From: Porodaedalea pini
Taxonomy: Eukaryota; Basidiomycota; Agaricomycetes; Hymenochaetales; Hymenochaetaceae
Assembly (NCBI GenBank): GCA_002794775.1
Contig: NBAY01000029.1
Coordinates: 310,001-374,000 of the forward strand
DNA length: 64,000 nucleotides
Reading direction: 5' to 3'
Positions 22,022 to 32,894 of the stretch are shown in pieces. Under the pieces are notes generated by a model. The model saw nothing but the letters and a program-made list of their open reading frames with translations. It did no database searches and was not told where the DNA came from. A program made the translations under genes and the position numbers. Positions within the stretch are counted from its first letter, which is position 1. Each line of letters opens with the position of its first letter.

Positions 22022-23230
22022 AGTGAGTGCAGCTGTTATAAAAAACAATCAACGTTCCAGTCCATACAGAAAGGAAGGAATGAGACAGACGATTACTTTG
22101 AACGGGTGTGCACTGGCGGCGTCAGTAGTCATCTGCGTGGCTGTTTTCGCGCTTATATACATCTCACCCCAAGCGCTTCAACTTTGACGAAGCTCCACAT
22201 TGGATAGGAATGTGCCGGTTCGAAGGATGTACCCGTGATGAGCTTGCGGAAAAACTTCTGAGTCACCACACCATTGAGGCTTCAACGACTTGTGAGCAAC
22301 TTGAAATTCCTCCGCCGAATAGAAGCTACTTATTATCCCGATTCATATCGATAAGGCGTGTGACAGCTGTTGGGGCCGCCCTATAGCGTGTGTTGTCCTG
22401 GTCCACTGCAGTGATGTTGACGTTTAGATGTGCTCCGAAATATGCCCAAGCTAGACTCGGATGCACTAGTACTGCCTTACATCCGATTGTCCTATTATGC
22501 AGTTGAGGGACTCAAGGCTTTCAAGATTCCTCCCGTTTCATATCAATAGAGCTTGGGTCGCTCTATGTGAGTACGCTGAGGTAAGACCTTTTTCAGCTCA
22601 GACTTGAAGCTTCCACGTACCTATGAAGAGCTGGTAGGGGAAGAGAATCATAAGTCCCTTTACAGTAAATCGTCTAGCTCCGCCTTGGATAGGAACTTTC
22701 AGGAACTTTCCTAGCTCATTACATAAATTCGCCGTTTGCCGTCAGAGAGTTTTATGATATGCACAGTTTAACCATCTACTTGGAATGTCAAATCAAGAAG
22801 TTTAGCCAGACCTTGGGCAAAGCGAGTGACGAAGGGATAAGTCAAAACTGACACAAGTCCATCCACCCGTTCTTCCTCTATAGACGCTTGCTACTGAGCG
22901 CTCTCAGAATCACTCTGACAGCACTTCTGATGCTACACTGATGTTTATCGAGTCTCCAGAGAGAGCGGAGCTCTAAATCCCCATTACTCGGTAATTCTCC
23001 GGATTTACCATCTCACGGAGGGGAGAAACTTCGCGTGCCACAGCCCTCCGATGTATCTGTATCACGGAAGTCCCCCTGATTCTTCCGAAGCTCCAAAGTG
23101 AATGAGTACATCTCCAGCGCAAATGACATGTCATAACTTTTCTTCGGGAAAATCTCGCAAACCATGCGAAGCACTCGTCCCTTTATAACATGGCTGTCCT
23201 TACCGTAGTTCCCAGAATATCTTCGCCTTC
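22022..23230. other. Intergenic, 1.2 kb, nothing recognised
   Basis: No coding pattern. The part next to 23230 should carry the aegerolysin promoter; I did not find a clear TATA box. Confidence 0.45.
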
Positions 23231-23787
23231 ATGTCCAGTGCACTCGAAGCCACCCAGATCACCCTCCAGGCGTATGCTCAGTGGGTTACCATCAAAATTG
23301 TCAATGCGAGTAGCGAACAAGTTGTGATCAAAGATGTTGAACTTCGCTGGGGAAAGTTCCATCAGGATGGCAAGTTTTGTTCCATACCGCAGCTTTTATA
23401 AACTGTATCCGCTCACAAGTATTGATTATAGGAAACAAGGACGCCGAAATCGAAGTAAAGGCAATCAACAATACCTCTATCAAACCCAACTACCCCTTCC
23501 AGATCAACGCCTGTGGTCGCAGTGGAGCGGCTAGCGGCACAGAGGGCTCGTTCGTCATTTATGGAACAACAGGGAAGGTGGTCAAATGCTATTGGGAGTG
23601 TCCCTGGGGGTCGAAAACCAATACCTGGTCCGTCACTCGTACGAAAATTTCTCCTCTTTCAGTCTACCCGAGCTCAACTTGAACAGCGTATGACTCTAAC
23701 AGGTGGAAGGTAGAGCATGAGGGAGCCAACGGTGGCAGCGGAGCCCTAGGAAACATCAAGGTGGACTTGTACAATATCGAGAAGTGA
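23231..23787 (+). CDS. Aegerolysin
   Basis: A small beta-sandwich lipid-binding protein; fungal relatives bind sphingomyelin/cholesterol or ceramide phosphoethanolamine membranes and can act with a MACPF partner. Three exons (23231-23369, 23432-23627, 23703-23787) total 420 nt, 139 aa, the usual family length. Visible family text: MSSALEATQITLQAYAQWVT, VVIKDVELRWGKFH, YPFQINACGRSGAASGTEGS, WECPWGSKTNTW, and GGSGALGNIKVDLYN near the end. Intron 1 begins GC instead of GT (G|GCAAGT). Intron 2 is placed at 23628-23702; a few residues there could differ. As in the family, there is no signal peptide. No MACPF gene is present in the window. Natural role may be fruiting or defence; this is known only for relatives. 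Confidence 0.85.
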
Positions 23788-23922
23788 ATTATGGTATTTG
23801 TTTCACTAGGTACTAGGTAGTGCCCCGTACTCAAGCGACTTGCGCAGCATTGCATGCCATCCGACAGGAAAACCTCCCACAGGAATTTCTCAGAGAGGTG
23901 TGGAATTAGGTAGAATACATAA

Positions 23923-24066
23923 TCGTCGTGAAACGGGGCAGCCCTTGCCATCTGAACCCGAGGTCCTCTATTGCCGAGATGCCTGATCGCAGAACTTTTG
24001 TACAATCTGATGTATTTTGTTCTACAATAATAAGATTATTTTAAGTACAGGGCATCTCTGTGAATA
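23923..24066. repeat. 144-bp dispersed direct repeat, copy 2
   Basis: Second copy of the unit at 18473-18616, same orientation, 5.45 kb away, downstream of the aegerolysin gene. Differs by eight substitutions, five of them C to T in this copy. Confidence 0.8.
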
Positions 24067-24322
24067 TCCGTCGTCTATCGTCTTAGCCAATATTTATAAT
24101 GACAGCAACAGACGCAAGAGGACTCCAAAGGAATGCGTATTGGTCCAAGCTGGCCAACGGGAAATGAAGATGAAGAGGCAGTGCTGCAACCGGATACTAA
24201 GTATATTCTCGAACACCCGCAACCGGTGACCTTGATGTGGTTCATCGTCATGCCTGCTTTCGTCTTCGTTTTCGAATCAAATCTTAAATAAGTTTGGAAA
24301 AGTCAAGACTTACTTACAAATG

Positions 24323-25978
24323 TCAGCCGCGTACAGGTGTGGCCGAGGAGTACACCGTAACAGGTTCTTCAGTGAAAGCGTCTCCATAGGTGATTGCCTC
24401 CTCGCGAAGTTGCACATCTACTTCTGATGCTTTGCGCGCATTTTTTAGATGAGCGAGCATTTCCGATGCTGAGGGTCGTCCATCTGGTTCGTCATCCCAA
24501 CATCTCTCGATAGCTTCCCATAAAGAATCCGGAAGCCCGACACCGTCCACATTGCCCACAGCGGGCCGTCTGGGCAGTTTACGGTCGTAAATATGTAGAA
24601 CGACTGCGGCATCGAATCTCCCTATGGCATCTGCAAATGGTACTTCTCCAGTCAAAACTTCAATAATTGTCATTGCAAATGACCACATATCGCTGTGAGT
24701 GGAGGCCTTCGTAAAGCTTGTTTCGGTTTCTGAGATGTCACGCTCCGAGCGAGGCTTTGGCGGTGCTCGCCCTTCCGTCTCGAAGAGTAGCTCTGGCGCA
24801 GACCATCGAATGTTCCCATGCTGTAGTCTCGAAGACATGTCAGCGAACGCTTCGCTGTTTATGCGAGATATCCCGAAATCAGAAAGAACTGCGTTTCCGA
24901 GATCATTGACCAGAATGTTTGCCTGTGTAACCATCAAAATGTGCCGAATTATGCCAATAAATAGATGTAGAAATACTAACCCCTCGCACGTCTTCGTGAA
25001 TGATCTGAGGGTCATGACTATGTAGGTAATCAAGGGCAGACGCTACATGGCCGAGCTACTTCGCAAACAAGCTTGGTGAGGAATGGGACATGTCAAGGAT
25101 TGTCTTCTATTGAAACGCACCAATGTGAATTTGACAGACAGATAGCTACCTCCAGCACTGCAGTACTCAGTCACCGTACCTCTTGTCATCCACGGGGAGA
25201 CTATAGATGGGAATTTCCCTTGAAACTCGCAAACACCTTTGAAAGGGAGAATGTTATCGTGGCGAAGATGACTCCATAGTAGAATCTCTCGAAAAATTGT
25301 CTGTGAATGCAAACTATATTAGTATTGTGAAATGGTAAGAAGCATTCGAGAGGAGTACGGAATCAGCATAGGTAGTAATGAGCTACTTGCCTTCTTTTTT
25401 TCTTGGACCTCTTCCTTAGGGACTTTCACCGCAACAAGTGTGTTATTAGACCTCAGTTTCGTTCTGTATATATATCCAAAACCGCCTCTCGCAACGTACA
25501 GAACCGTTCTTGACACAGGTCTGACGTCATCGTCAATTCGCATGCTTCGCGGTAGGTCTTCGACTCGAACGGTCAACTCCATCATCCGAGCAAGGCATAA
25601 TTTACGGATATCGGGCAATTCGGTGACAACTCCGGCACTGTTTATAGTCTTGTGGTATCATGGCTGTTAGGACACGCAATATCTAAGAAAAGTAGCACTC
25701 GCCTGCTGCAATAAGCTCAACAGCGGCCTCGCCGCTCTTTCTGTTCGCAAAAATCTCATGCAAGATTCTGCATGGTCCACGTTGAAGCTCAGGTTCTTTT
25801 TCAATTCATCAAGCCGAGATATATCCACATCAACATGATCACTTTGGCATAACTGTGCAAGACTGAGTCTTATCTTGCTGAGCGTGTAGCGCCATTGTGG
25901 TCGGGTTGCATCATATAGCTGCGTCGTGGCTGTCGACATGGCGTGGCGGAGATGGAGGGAGGTGCGATCGAAAGGCAA
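24323..25978 (-). CDS. Protein kinase 2, tyrosine-kinase-like type
   Basis: N-terminal region from 25978 or 25939 (MSTATTQLYDATRPQWRYTL) carries an alpha-helical stretch. The kinase domain follows: glycine loop VARGGFGYIYR, Lys in VAVKVPKEE, HLRHDNILPFKGV, hinge region SPWMTRGTVTEY, SALDYLHSHDP. The catalytic loop is IIHEDVRG spliced to ANILVND, then DFGISRI, WSAPELL and, in the C-lobe, SDMWSFAMTIIEVLTGEVPF and CWDDEPDGRPSASEML. Stop at 24323. The HRD Arg is replaced by Glu (HED), unlike HGD in the other two kinases, but the catalytic Asp is kept. The exon 1/2 splice near 25620-25690 could not be resolved with canonical sites. A 241-bp gap separates it from the divergent KH-like gene. Confidence 0.8.
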
Positions 25979-26219
25979 GCTGCTTCATTTCCCAGGCACC
26001 GCCTCCCTGATTGATCTCTTACTCTACTGCCCATGCTGAAACTTCACTCGCTGCCTTGTGGACATTTCTCCGAAGTACCTAGAAAAGTGCGTGAGAATAC
26101 TATGCCTGTAAGATAGACCATGGTAAACTGAGCTGATGCTCATACTAGCACACAAGTCGCCTTGGTCTAGTCGACCGAACCGTCTCACACGTATCTCAAA
26201 CGATCCCTATTATAACCAG
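25979..26219. promoter_or_regulatory. Divergent promoter between kinase 2 and the KH-like gene
   Basis: Only 241 bp separate the two starts on opposite strands, so both promoters must lie here. TATTATAACC at about 26209-26218 is too close to the KH-like ATG to be its normal TATA box. No specific factor site is claimed. Confidence 0.35.
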
Positions 26220-27043
26220 ATGGGAAAGATAGAGTTATCGTCCAATGCACGTCGGGTATGTTGGAAACTGGCTGAAAACAAACCGTGAACTAAGGTTTTT
26301 TGTTGGTACAGAAACCTTCTGTTGCCCTATCTAAACCGGAGTCGATGAAAGCTACACTCTCGTCAAAGTATGACACCGGGTGGGCAGGTGCTAGTGAAGC
26401 TTCTCTCAAGTCCATGCTTGGTTCTCGGCGTAAAGGAGTGGTCTCTAAGCAGAAACCAACGCACGAAAGCAGACCTACTGTGCCCTTGGCCTCTCAGGCT
26501 GTACCTTCGAACATACGTATAATAAGCATGGATAAGGTAAACTTGTTTCTTCGAGTACTAGTCGCGAAAGCTGAGCATATCTAATTTGGTGCCTTTTACA
26601 CAGTTTTTCTATGAAGGGTTTGTAGGACGCACACAGGGCAACATTCCTCTCTTCGAAAAGCACCATAACGTCTCCATCAGTGTTCGGGGAGAGACGAACG
26701 GAAACATTGATGTAGAAATTCGGGGTGAGGAGGACCATCTCGATACTGCCTTACAAGAAATCGAACTGGTGAGCTGCAGTTGCTTTGATAGTGATATATG
26801 CATTAATTCTGTTACTCGACTGCGGTGGTCGAGGTAAATTAGCTTCATAGATACCGAGCAATGTTCGGGTCGAGTCTTTTTCACCCCCAACCGGAGGAAG
26901 ATGACGAAATAGGGCCGGATCCGCTTCAGATTCCTGTTAGGAGAAGGCGTGGGTCGTCAATAAGTGCGCATACACCAATGCATAGCGCAACACCGAAAAG
27001 CATGTCCTCTGCATCGTCGCTGAGAAGCTTAAGGAGTCCGTAA
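26220..27043 (+). CDS. KH-domain-like protein, 208 aa
   Basis: Four exons join in frame with canonical GT-AG introns: 26220-26255, 26312-26536, 26604-26768 and 26843-27043. The N-terminal half is basic and Ser-rich (MGKIELSSNARRKPSVALSK). Exon 3 reads YEGFVGRTQGNIPLFEKHHN then VSISVRG and IDVEIRGEEDHLDTALQEIE. A GxxG-like loop, a helix and a strand ending in a helix with a final ALQEIE give the pattern of a single-strand nucleic-acid-binding KH domain. The C-terminus is acidic, then an RRRRG patch and a Ser-rich tail. An RNA-binding role is inference from this one weak match. The exons too short for simple frame searches were placed by phase: 12+75+55+67 codons including stop. Confidence 0.6.
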
Positions 27044-27414
27044 TCTTCGTGACCGCCGCCGATGTTGGGACACCCTAGCGCAACGCTCTCAGACACCATA
27101 TCTCTGATGATTCATTGAACGATCTAACTAAAGTGCACATATTCAAGCAGATCCTGCTATCTTGAGTCATGCATATCGGCTCTACTCCTCTACAATGTTT
27201 GCGCCTTCTGCTCTTACTATTTACCAAAATGCGTGTACGCAGTTCATCCTTTAAGGCTTTATCTACTAGTAACGTCATTTTTTCGATGAATTAATTGCAA
27301 AGACCCTAATAGACGCTCCAGGTATACAATAGTAGAGGGGGTATCAGATAGTGTTGTGGCGTCTTTTCGATACGGTAAACGCACGAAACATTAGCCGCGA
27401 ATACAGCATATAAT
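27044..27414. other. Intergenic between convergent genes
   Basis: No gene; holds the 3' ends of the KH-like and DUF6533 genes. Confidence 0.45.
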
Positions 27415-29109
27415 CTAGACATCGACATATCCTATCGTGATCGCCGGATCTGAGTCAACCGAGCCAGTCCCTTCGCCAACGACACCTTTTCCTTGCGTAG
27501 AGTCATGCGATAAGTTGGGTAATTCGTAAGTCTGAATCTGCGCTTGCTGACTGATACTGATAACTCCTCGAACATTCAGCAAAATGCGCGCGCCAATAAT
27601 GGACATCGTCGATCGCAGAACCTGGAGCATAGAATCGAGCAGCCCGCGACGATTCATCGGAAGCGCGGTGTATATGACGAGGTTTGCAGCACTCGTTACT
27701 GCGAAAGTAACAAGAAAGCTCAAGTCAAAAGGAAGTCAAAAGGAAGTCAAAAGGAAACGAGAGGAAACGAAAATAAGTGCACCGAGCATGAACGTATAAT
27801 AAGCAAACCCTGAAGTAACACCCTCAGTACATTGAATTGACTGAGGCGGAACAAATTTGCATACCGTCTCTAAAAAGTACCGAAAGGAGTCGAGTACGCC
27901 CGTATCGAACTAGAGTAATATCAAATTTCTTTTTAAAACATCGAAGATGAGCCACTCACTTTTCTCTATTACTTTCGTCAAAGTCAATAAGAAAATGACA
28001 GTATCAAATCCCATTAGCGCTGCCCAAGCGGGAACGGTGATATGTGTATTTAGAGAAACCAGGCCGCTGTTGCAACCAAAGACTGGCTGTATTCTATCCG
28101 TGATCATCAGTCGATCTCTCCGCCGTCAAAAGTTGATACATACAAGGAATTTGGCTTGACTAGGGAGAAAGTAAGGATCTAAGTGACACTTGCCATCGAA
28201 GGTGAAAAGTACTTACAAACGAGGGATTTGGAGACAAGAGCGATGGAGGTCGCCATCGTTGCGTCGGTCGCCTACGAACATTGAGCATCAGATATTGACA
28301 TGAATAATTAGTACTCACGAGCGTAATTAATACAAGAATTATCACAATAGCCCGACTTTTATCCCATAATGCGATTGTGCGCAAGACGACGGTCACTGAG
28401 AAATCATATTAGTATCGCGCTTTGTTCAAATTGGTTCGTAAAGCACTTGCGCTGTACTGGTATGATAAAGATCAAGGTGGACCATCCATCCAGATATGAA
28501 GCGGAGGAACAGAACTTTAATGCGCTCGTTTAGATGAGATTCAGCAAGGAAGGCGACTCAAAACTCACTGTACTATTCGCGGAGAAATCCAGCGTGTCTT
28601 CGGACACATAAGCCATTCGTATTAAACAGATTTCGGAGCGAGCTCACATGTGAGCCACACGACGGCTTCCAGAAGAACCGGGTATCTGGTGGCGAAAAAG
28701 AGCACTTTTCCTAAAGTCCATTTCGCCTTCCAAATAAGAGAAATCTGGGATCGAGGTGAGAAAAAAAAGAATGTTGCAGTGGGTCGAATCCCTTTCAGCT
28801 AGTACCTCGCTAAGAAGGATGCAGATGAAAAAAATCAGCGAGTGAGATGAGATGAGCAAGCGATGGAGTACTCTTCCAATGTGATCAGGATATCCCAAGT
28901 CAAAGCGACAAAAGACGCCACTAGTAGATATCGTGAGATGTAGAAACCGTTTGCAAGCGGTATCATTTGCGCACCTGTTAGATACTAAGAGAAAATAAAT
29001 AAACAATAGCATGGTCCGAATAAATTGGAAACCACTGGCATACCCTTGTCATTTGTAAATCGAGCGCGACTTGCTGCAAGAGCTGGAGCTCTTCTCCTAG
29101 ACTGTTCAT
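27415..29109 (-). CDS. DUF6533-type multi-pass membrane protein
   Basis: Start at 29109 (MNSLGEELQLLQQVALDLQM). The second exon carries the DUF6533 signature: YISRYLLVASFVALTWDILI, TLEEY, then after an intron ISLIWKAKWTLGKVLFFATR and YPVLLEAVVWL. Further spliced exons hold hydrophobic helices (VVLRTIALWDKSRAIVIILV, PAWAALMGFDTVIFLLTLTK). The C-terminal helix region reads FLVTFAVTSAANLVIYTALP and MSIIGARILLNVRG, with a tail ending SDPAITIGYVDV and a stop at 27415. About seven spans are expected. Family function is unknown; it is one of the largest mushroom membrane-protein families. Exon borders are approximate. An 11-bp triplicated repeat lies at one splice border. Confidence 0.72.
27722..27754. 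repeat. Three tandem copies of AAGTCAAAAGG
   Basis: Perfect 11-bp unit three times (27722, 27733, 27744). On the minus strand it forms the pyrimidine-rich end of an intron of the DUF6533 gene, next to the exon coding FLVTFAVTSAAN, so copy number could alter splicing. Confidence 0.8.
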
Positions 29110-31566
29110 AGTCGCAGCAGGCGGGAATGATTTGGCATTCGTCGCATGTGCTGTGCTTTATAGTATAGATAGAGGGAGCTTCGGCGTCTCAAGCGAGACA
29201 ACGAGGGTAGAGTATTGATCGAATCCTGCCTCGGTGAGAGCTGCTGAGGCGAACGAGGCAGAGATTCAGGCCATCATGTGAGTTCCCTCAGCGCCTCGGA
29301 TCCAATACTCTCACCATCTCGCAGGAAAATATGATAGCCTCATGTAGGATCAGATGTTAGGCTCGGTTGTATCTTTCATCGGAGATACATTTCAAAAAGA
29401 GGCTCGGGGGAGGGAGGGGGCCATAAGGGAGGTTCGGTTAGGCTAAAAGCTTGCGCAGAATGTCATGCGAAAAAGCACAACTTGCGAATTCAGATGGATC
29501 ATTGTTTGATCATCAACCAAACTGTCATTGACGAAATAGTTATCTGATAGAACTTGTATTGGCAGAGTGAGAAAAAGGAATGGCCCAGCTATTAGTCCTG
29601 CACAACACGCGTACGGAAGGCAATGAAGTTAGTCATTCAGCGCCCAGCATTGGTTTGTGTTTTCTATCGGGAGAGAAAGGAAGCCTCGGGCATAGTAATC
29701 CATTTAGTGCATTTCTGGTGGCTGCGAGACCAATGCGACACGCCGCCCTTTTCAGTTGTCGCAGTCGGCAAATATCCATGGAGGGGTAGATTACCACAGA
29801 CGCCGAGTCAGAAGCAGTCTTATTTCAGAGCTTCATGTAGATAGGCACCTACGTGCACACAACCACAGCTAGCAGTCGATATCCAGGACTTGCGCCAGGC
29901 CAGGTTGAGTCCCTTGAGTGTCAGTGCGGACGGAGAATTCGCGTTCCTAACTGGGAAAAGCCACGTGGCACTTCTGAAATTGCAGTCGTGGAGATTTTGA
30001 CAACGTTAACGACGAAGTAGACGATCATGAACGACTAGCCGCAGTAGAACTTCTAGAAGGTCCTGTGACTGTGAATGGTAATCGGTGCGCTTCACTTCTG
30101 CCGAAAACGCCGTCTACACTGAATCACAGCACACTCATAGAACTACAAGCAACGGAAGTGAGATTGCAATGCAATGGGTCGAGAACACCACGCCTTTTTT
30201 GTATCTCTGGAATCTGGTGTCTTGGTCTCTGAACACTATTCCACACATTCGGATTTATTGACAGCCATTCTTTCTGGGCTACTTTGGATCGTGCGAAAGA
30301 AACGGGACAGATCACAGAAATTTACTACCTCGTTTCGCACTCATCAAGATGTTCGTACTCACTCTCGCCAGCTTGCTTCACTCGCTGCAGTGGCAGTGAC
30401 GTACTACTAGTTTCATTTTGCTTGGGGCTGTCTCAACTTAAGTCTATGTATTCCAAGACTGTAATGATACCCACGGAGGATCATGAGCCCATACAGAATT
30501 CGGTATCGATCCTCCCTTACATCCGTTCCTGTTTGCCTGGAAGGTTAAAGACCAGCTTCCTAGAAGATGGAAATTCAGAAATGCAAAACAGCCTTCTTGG
30601 GCGCCAGAGTTTCAGCCCTGGTGATGGTTGGAAAACTCGAGGCAAGCCATCACAGTTTCTCTATGCTAACATTGTCTGACAGGTCTGTTAAAACAGTGGA
30701 CATAACCCCGACTTCAATAATGAGAAAAGGAGGCTAATCAGTATTCTAAACATGAGTCAAAGCTGAGTACTGTTTTCTTGGCTGCTGCTGATGGATGTGC
30801 AATCTTCCGCAGAATCTTTGTTCTAGGTCTGCATGAGGCACTCACGCGGTAGCACCGACAGGTGGAAATTTATCCCTAAGCATCTGATTTTCGGGAACAT
30901 ATTTCTTCTCAACATGCATAACATGCATCGTGGTTATTGGAAGGTGGAACTATGTACCGTTCATGCGCGGCCCTAGCACCACAGACACGCTCGTGCGACT
31001 AATCTTCCCAACTCATTTTATCTGGTTGTCCTAGTCTACCTGTAAGTACTAGTACTGTCTTACTTTCATGTACGATCAATGCGTAGTGCTGCCCTTGCAC
31101 GCATTCTTTAAGCTCCAGCCACTCCCTTATTCGGAAAAGTCCGCTGATCGACATTATCATTTGAGTGGCTACGACGATCATGAAACCACAACTGCAATTC
31201 GTCTCTCAAACACATTCTGAAGCTTTCTCGTGCCGTATCATAATTCCCTGCTACGAGTCTAAGCTGGAGCTCCGCAATGGCCTTCTCTTTGCCTTTGAAA
31301 TATAACTCAACGAGACAGTTGTTATGGCCCAGCGCTTTGGCTTTCTGGCCGCTCAGCCACGTCTCATTTGCGCTTGGTTCAGCAAACAATGTAGAACTCT
31401 TCACCTTGTTTCTGGTTCCGTGGCCACTGTGCTGCTTAGACTCTATGTTGAAATGATTAAAATACCTCTCAAAGGGCTTTAATATGTTTCCATTCTGTCC
31501 AACTACCTCGCAAAGCCTCAACGCACCCAATACGCAATACTCTGAGCTGGCCTCTGAGAAACTGAA
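29110..31566. other. Long region without a supported gene
   Basis: The 2.4 kb between the DUF6533 gene and the 162-aa gene contains short open frames only. A 174-codon minus-strand frame at 31108-31632 has no recognisable motif and overlaps the first exon of the plus-strand gene. Palindromic text around 29200-29320 (GAGTATTGATCG..., ...CCAATACTCTC) may be a small inverted-repeat relic. Confidence 0.4.
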
Positions 31567-32244
31567 ATGGGGTTTACTTGGTGCGAGCGGTTCATTGCGC
31601 CATCCATATGCGTCAAGCGTCCTAATGCGCAAGCATTAGCATTCCCGTCACCCAAAAGGTCTACCAGCCGAGCGTTCCCGAGTCGCACAGCACGCTTCCG
31701 CCCATCCCTATAACGCTTCCGAATGGCGCTGGAATAAGCGTGCGCGATGCGCTTGCGCCAGAGAAAGCGGCATACATCGAGTATGCAAATGAGCCCGTCA
31801 TTTCACGCGTCCGATACACCTCTATCACCGTCTTCGTTCATGTGAGCCGCGTGCACATACCACATATCGTTCGTGTGGCTCGTTTCTCATTCCGAACAGT
31901 GGCCTGGGTACGCGGAGGCTTCGTCTCTGGTACAGATCCCAGTCGCCACCCAGAAGGGTATCATCACACGAGCGATGCTCGCCAGCCTCATTTCCAGACA
32001 AATCACGATGCTTCTCAATGTACATCTACTTTCTATCTTCTCTCGCTTCCGTTCCGACTTAGCTAATGTCTTTCCCCACTTCTCCTCGCAGAGATGCAGC
32101 GGCATGCCTTGTAACAGGAAATACACTCAATATCAAGTTGGAGGTCTCGGACGCGGAGGAATTTCTGCGAGCGACGTGTACTTGAAAGGGATCTATAATA
32201 CGTTCGAGGGTGTCTGGCAGGTGGACATGGACGTCTACATTTGA
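31567..32244 (+). CDS. Conserved-looking hypothetical protein, 162 aa, four exons
   Basis: Reconstructed from exons 31567-31580, 31640-31841, 31900-32019 and 32092-32244; all introns are GT-AG and all phases agree (72+40+51 codons including stop). It begins MGFT, then IPVTQKVYQPSVPESHSTLP and the block LPNGAGISVRDALAPEKAAY. After a splice that yields VFVH-WPGYAEA come PVATQKGIITRAMLASLISR, and last GGISASDVYLKGIYNTFEGV ending WQVDMDVYI. The WPGY element, the TQKG-ITR helix and the closing YNTFEGVWQ resemble a small uncharacterised protein family I have seen only in mushroom genomes; no function is known. No signal peptide or membrane span. This gene is invisible as one frame. Confidence 0.62.
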
Positions 32245-32894
32245 GTCCTTCGGTCTTCTGTGGGTTTCGACACTCCCGGGTCTGCTTCTCCACCGTATAA
32301 TTTATGTTGTACTTATAAATATGTAACAAAATACAATTCTACTATAATTACAACCTAGATTTGAATTTGAGCTTCTTCCTGGAAAGGGCATGACAAGCGG
32401 AGCTTGAACCTTGTTTACAGACGCGTTGTGACGCGCATATGACCTCGTGACCTCTGACAGAGAATTTTCCGACCAAACCGAACACGAACCGAGTGGGACA
32501 GCCGACAGCACACTCATGACTTCTATCCTCAACAACGGTGACAGGCCTGGCATTCCGCCTTACAAAAATCCAGCGACGCTCATGCACAAAATCACATTCA
32601 TAATAACTCATACTTAGATTTATAAGGTACAGAATCCCATTGAAGATGAGTGTACCCTTCTGCGGCGCCCGAGCTGGGGCGCAGAACACTCGATCATCGT
32701 AGAACAAGAACATCAGCACGGTCAGGCGCTGTCGCCAACGGTGGCCCCAAAATTCTTCTCCGCTCACTCTTCGTTCCTTCCTTCGTAGCTGGAGACCGAG
32801 ACGATCCGCAGTCAACGAGTCAAAATCGGCTCTCTTTCCAAATTTCCAGGCGACATGGACGCAAACACAAAGGCGTCGGCCAGGCTCGTCGCTT
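32245..32894. other. Intergenic between convergent genes
   Basis: Nothing recognised between the 162-aa gene and the P450 stop codon. Confidence 0.4.

Noticed and set aside
31108..31632. 174-codon open frame on the minus strand as a gene
   Set aside because: No family text, unusual composition, and it overlaps the first exon of a well-phased plus-strand gene. Kept only as a remark.
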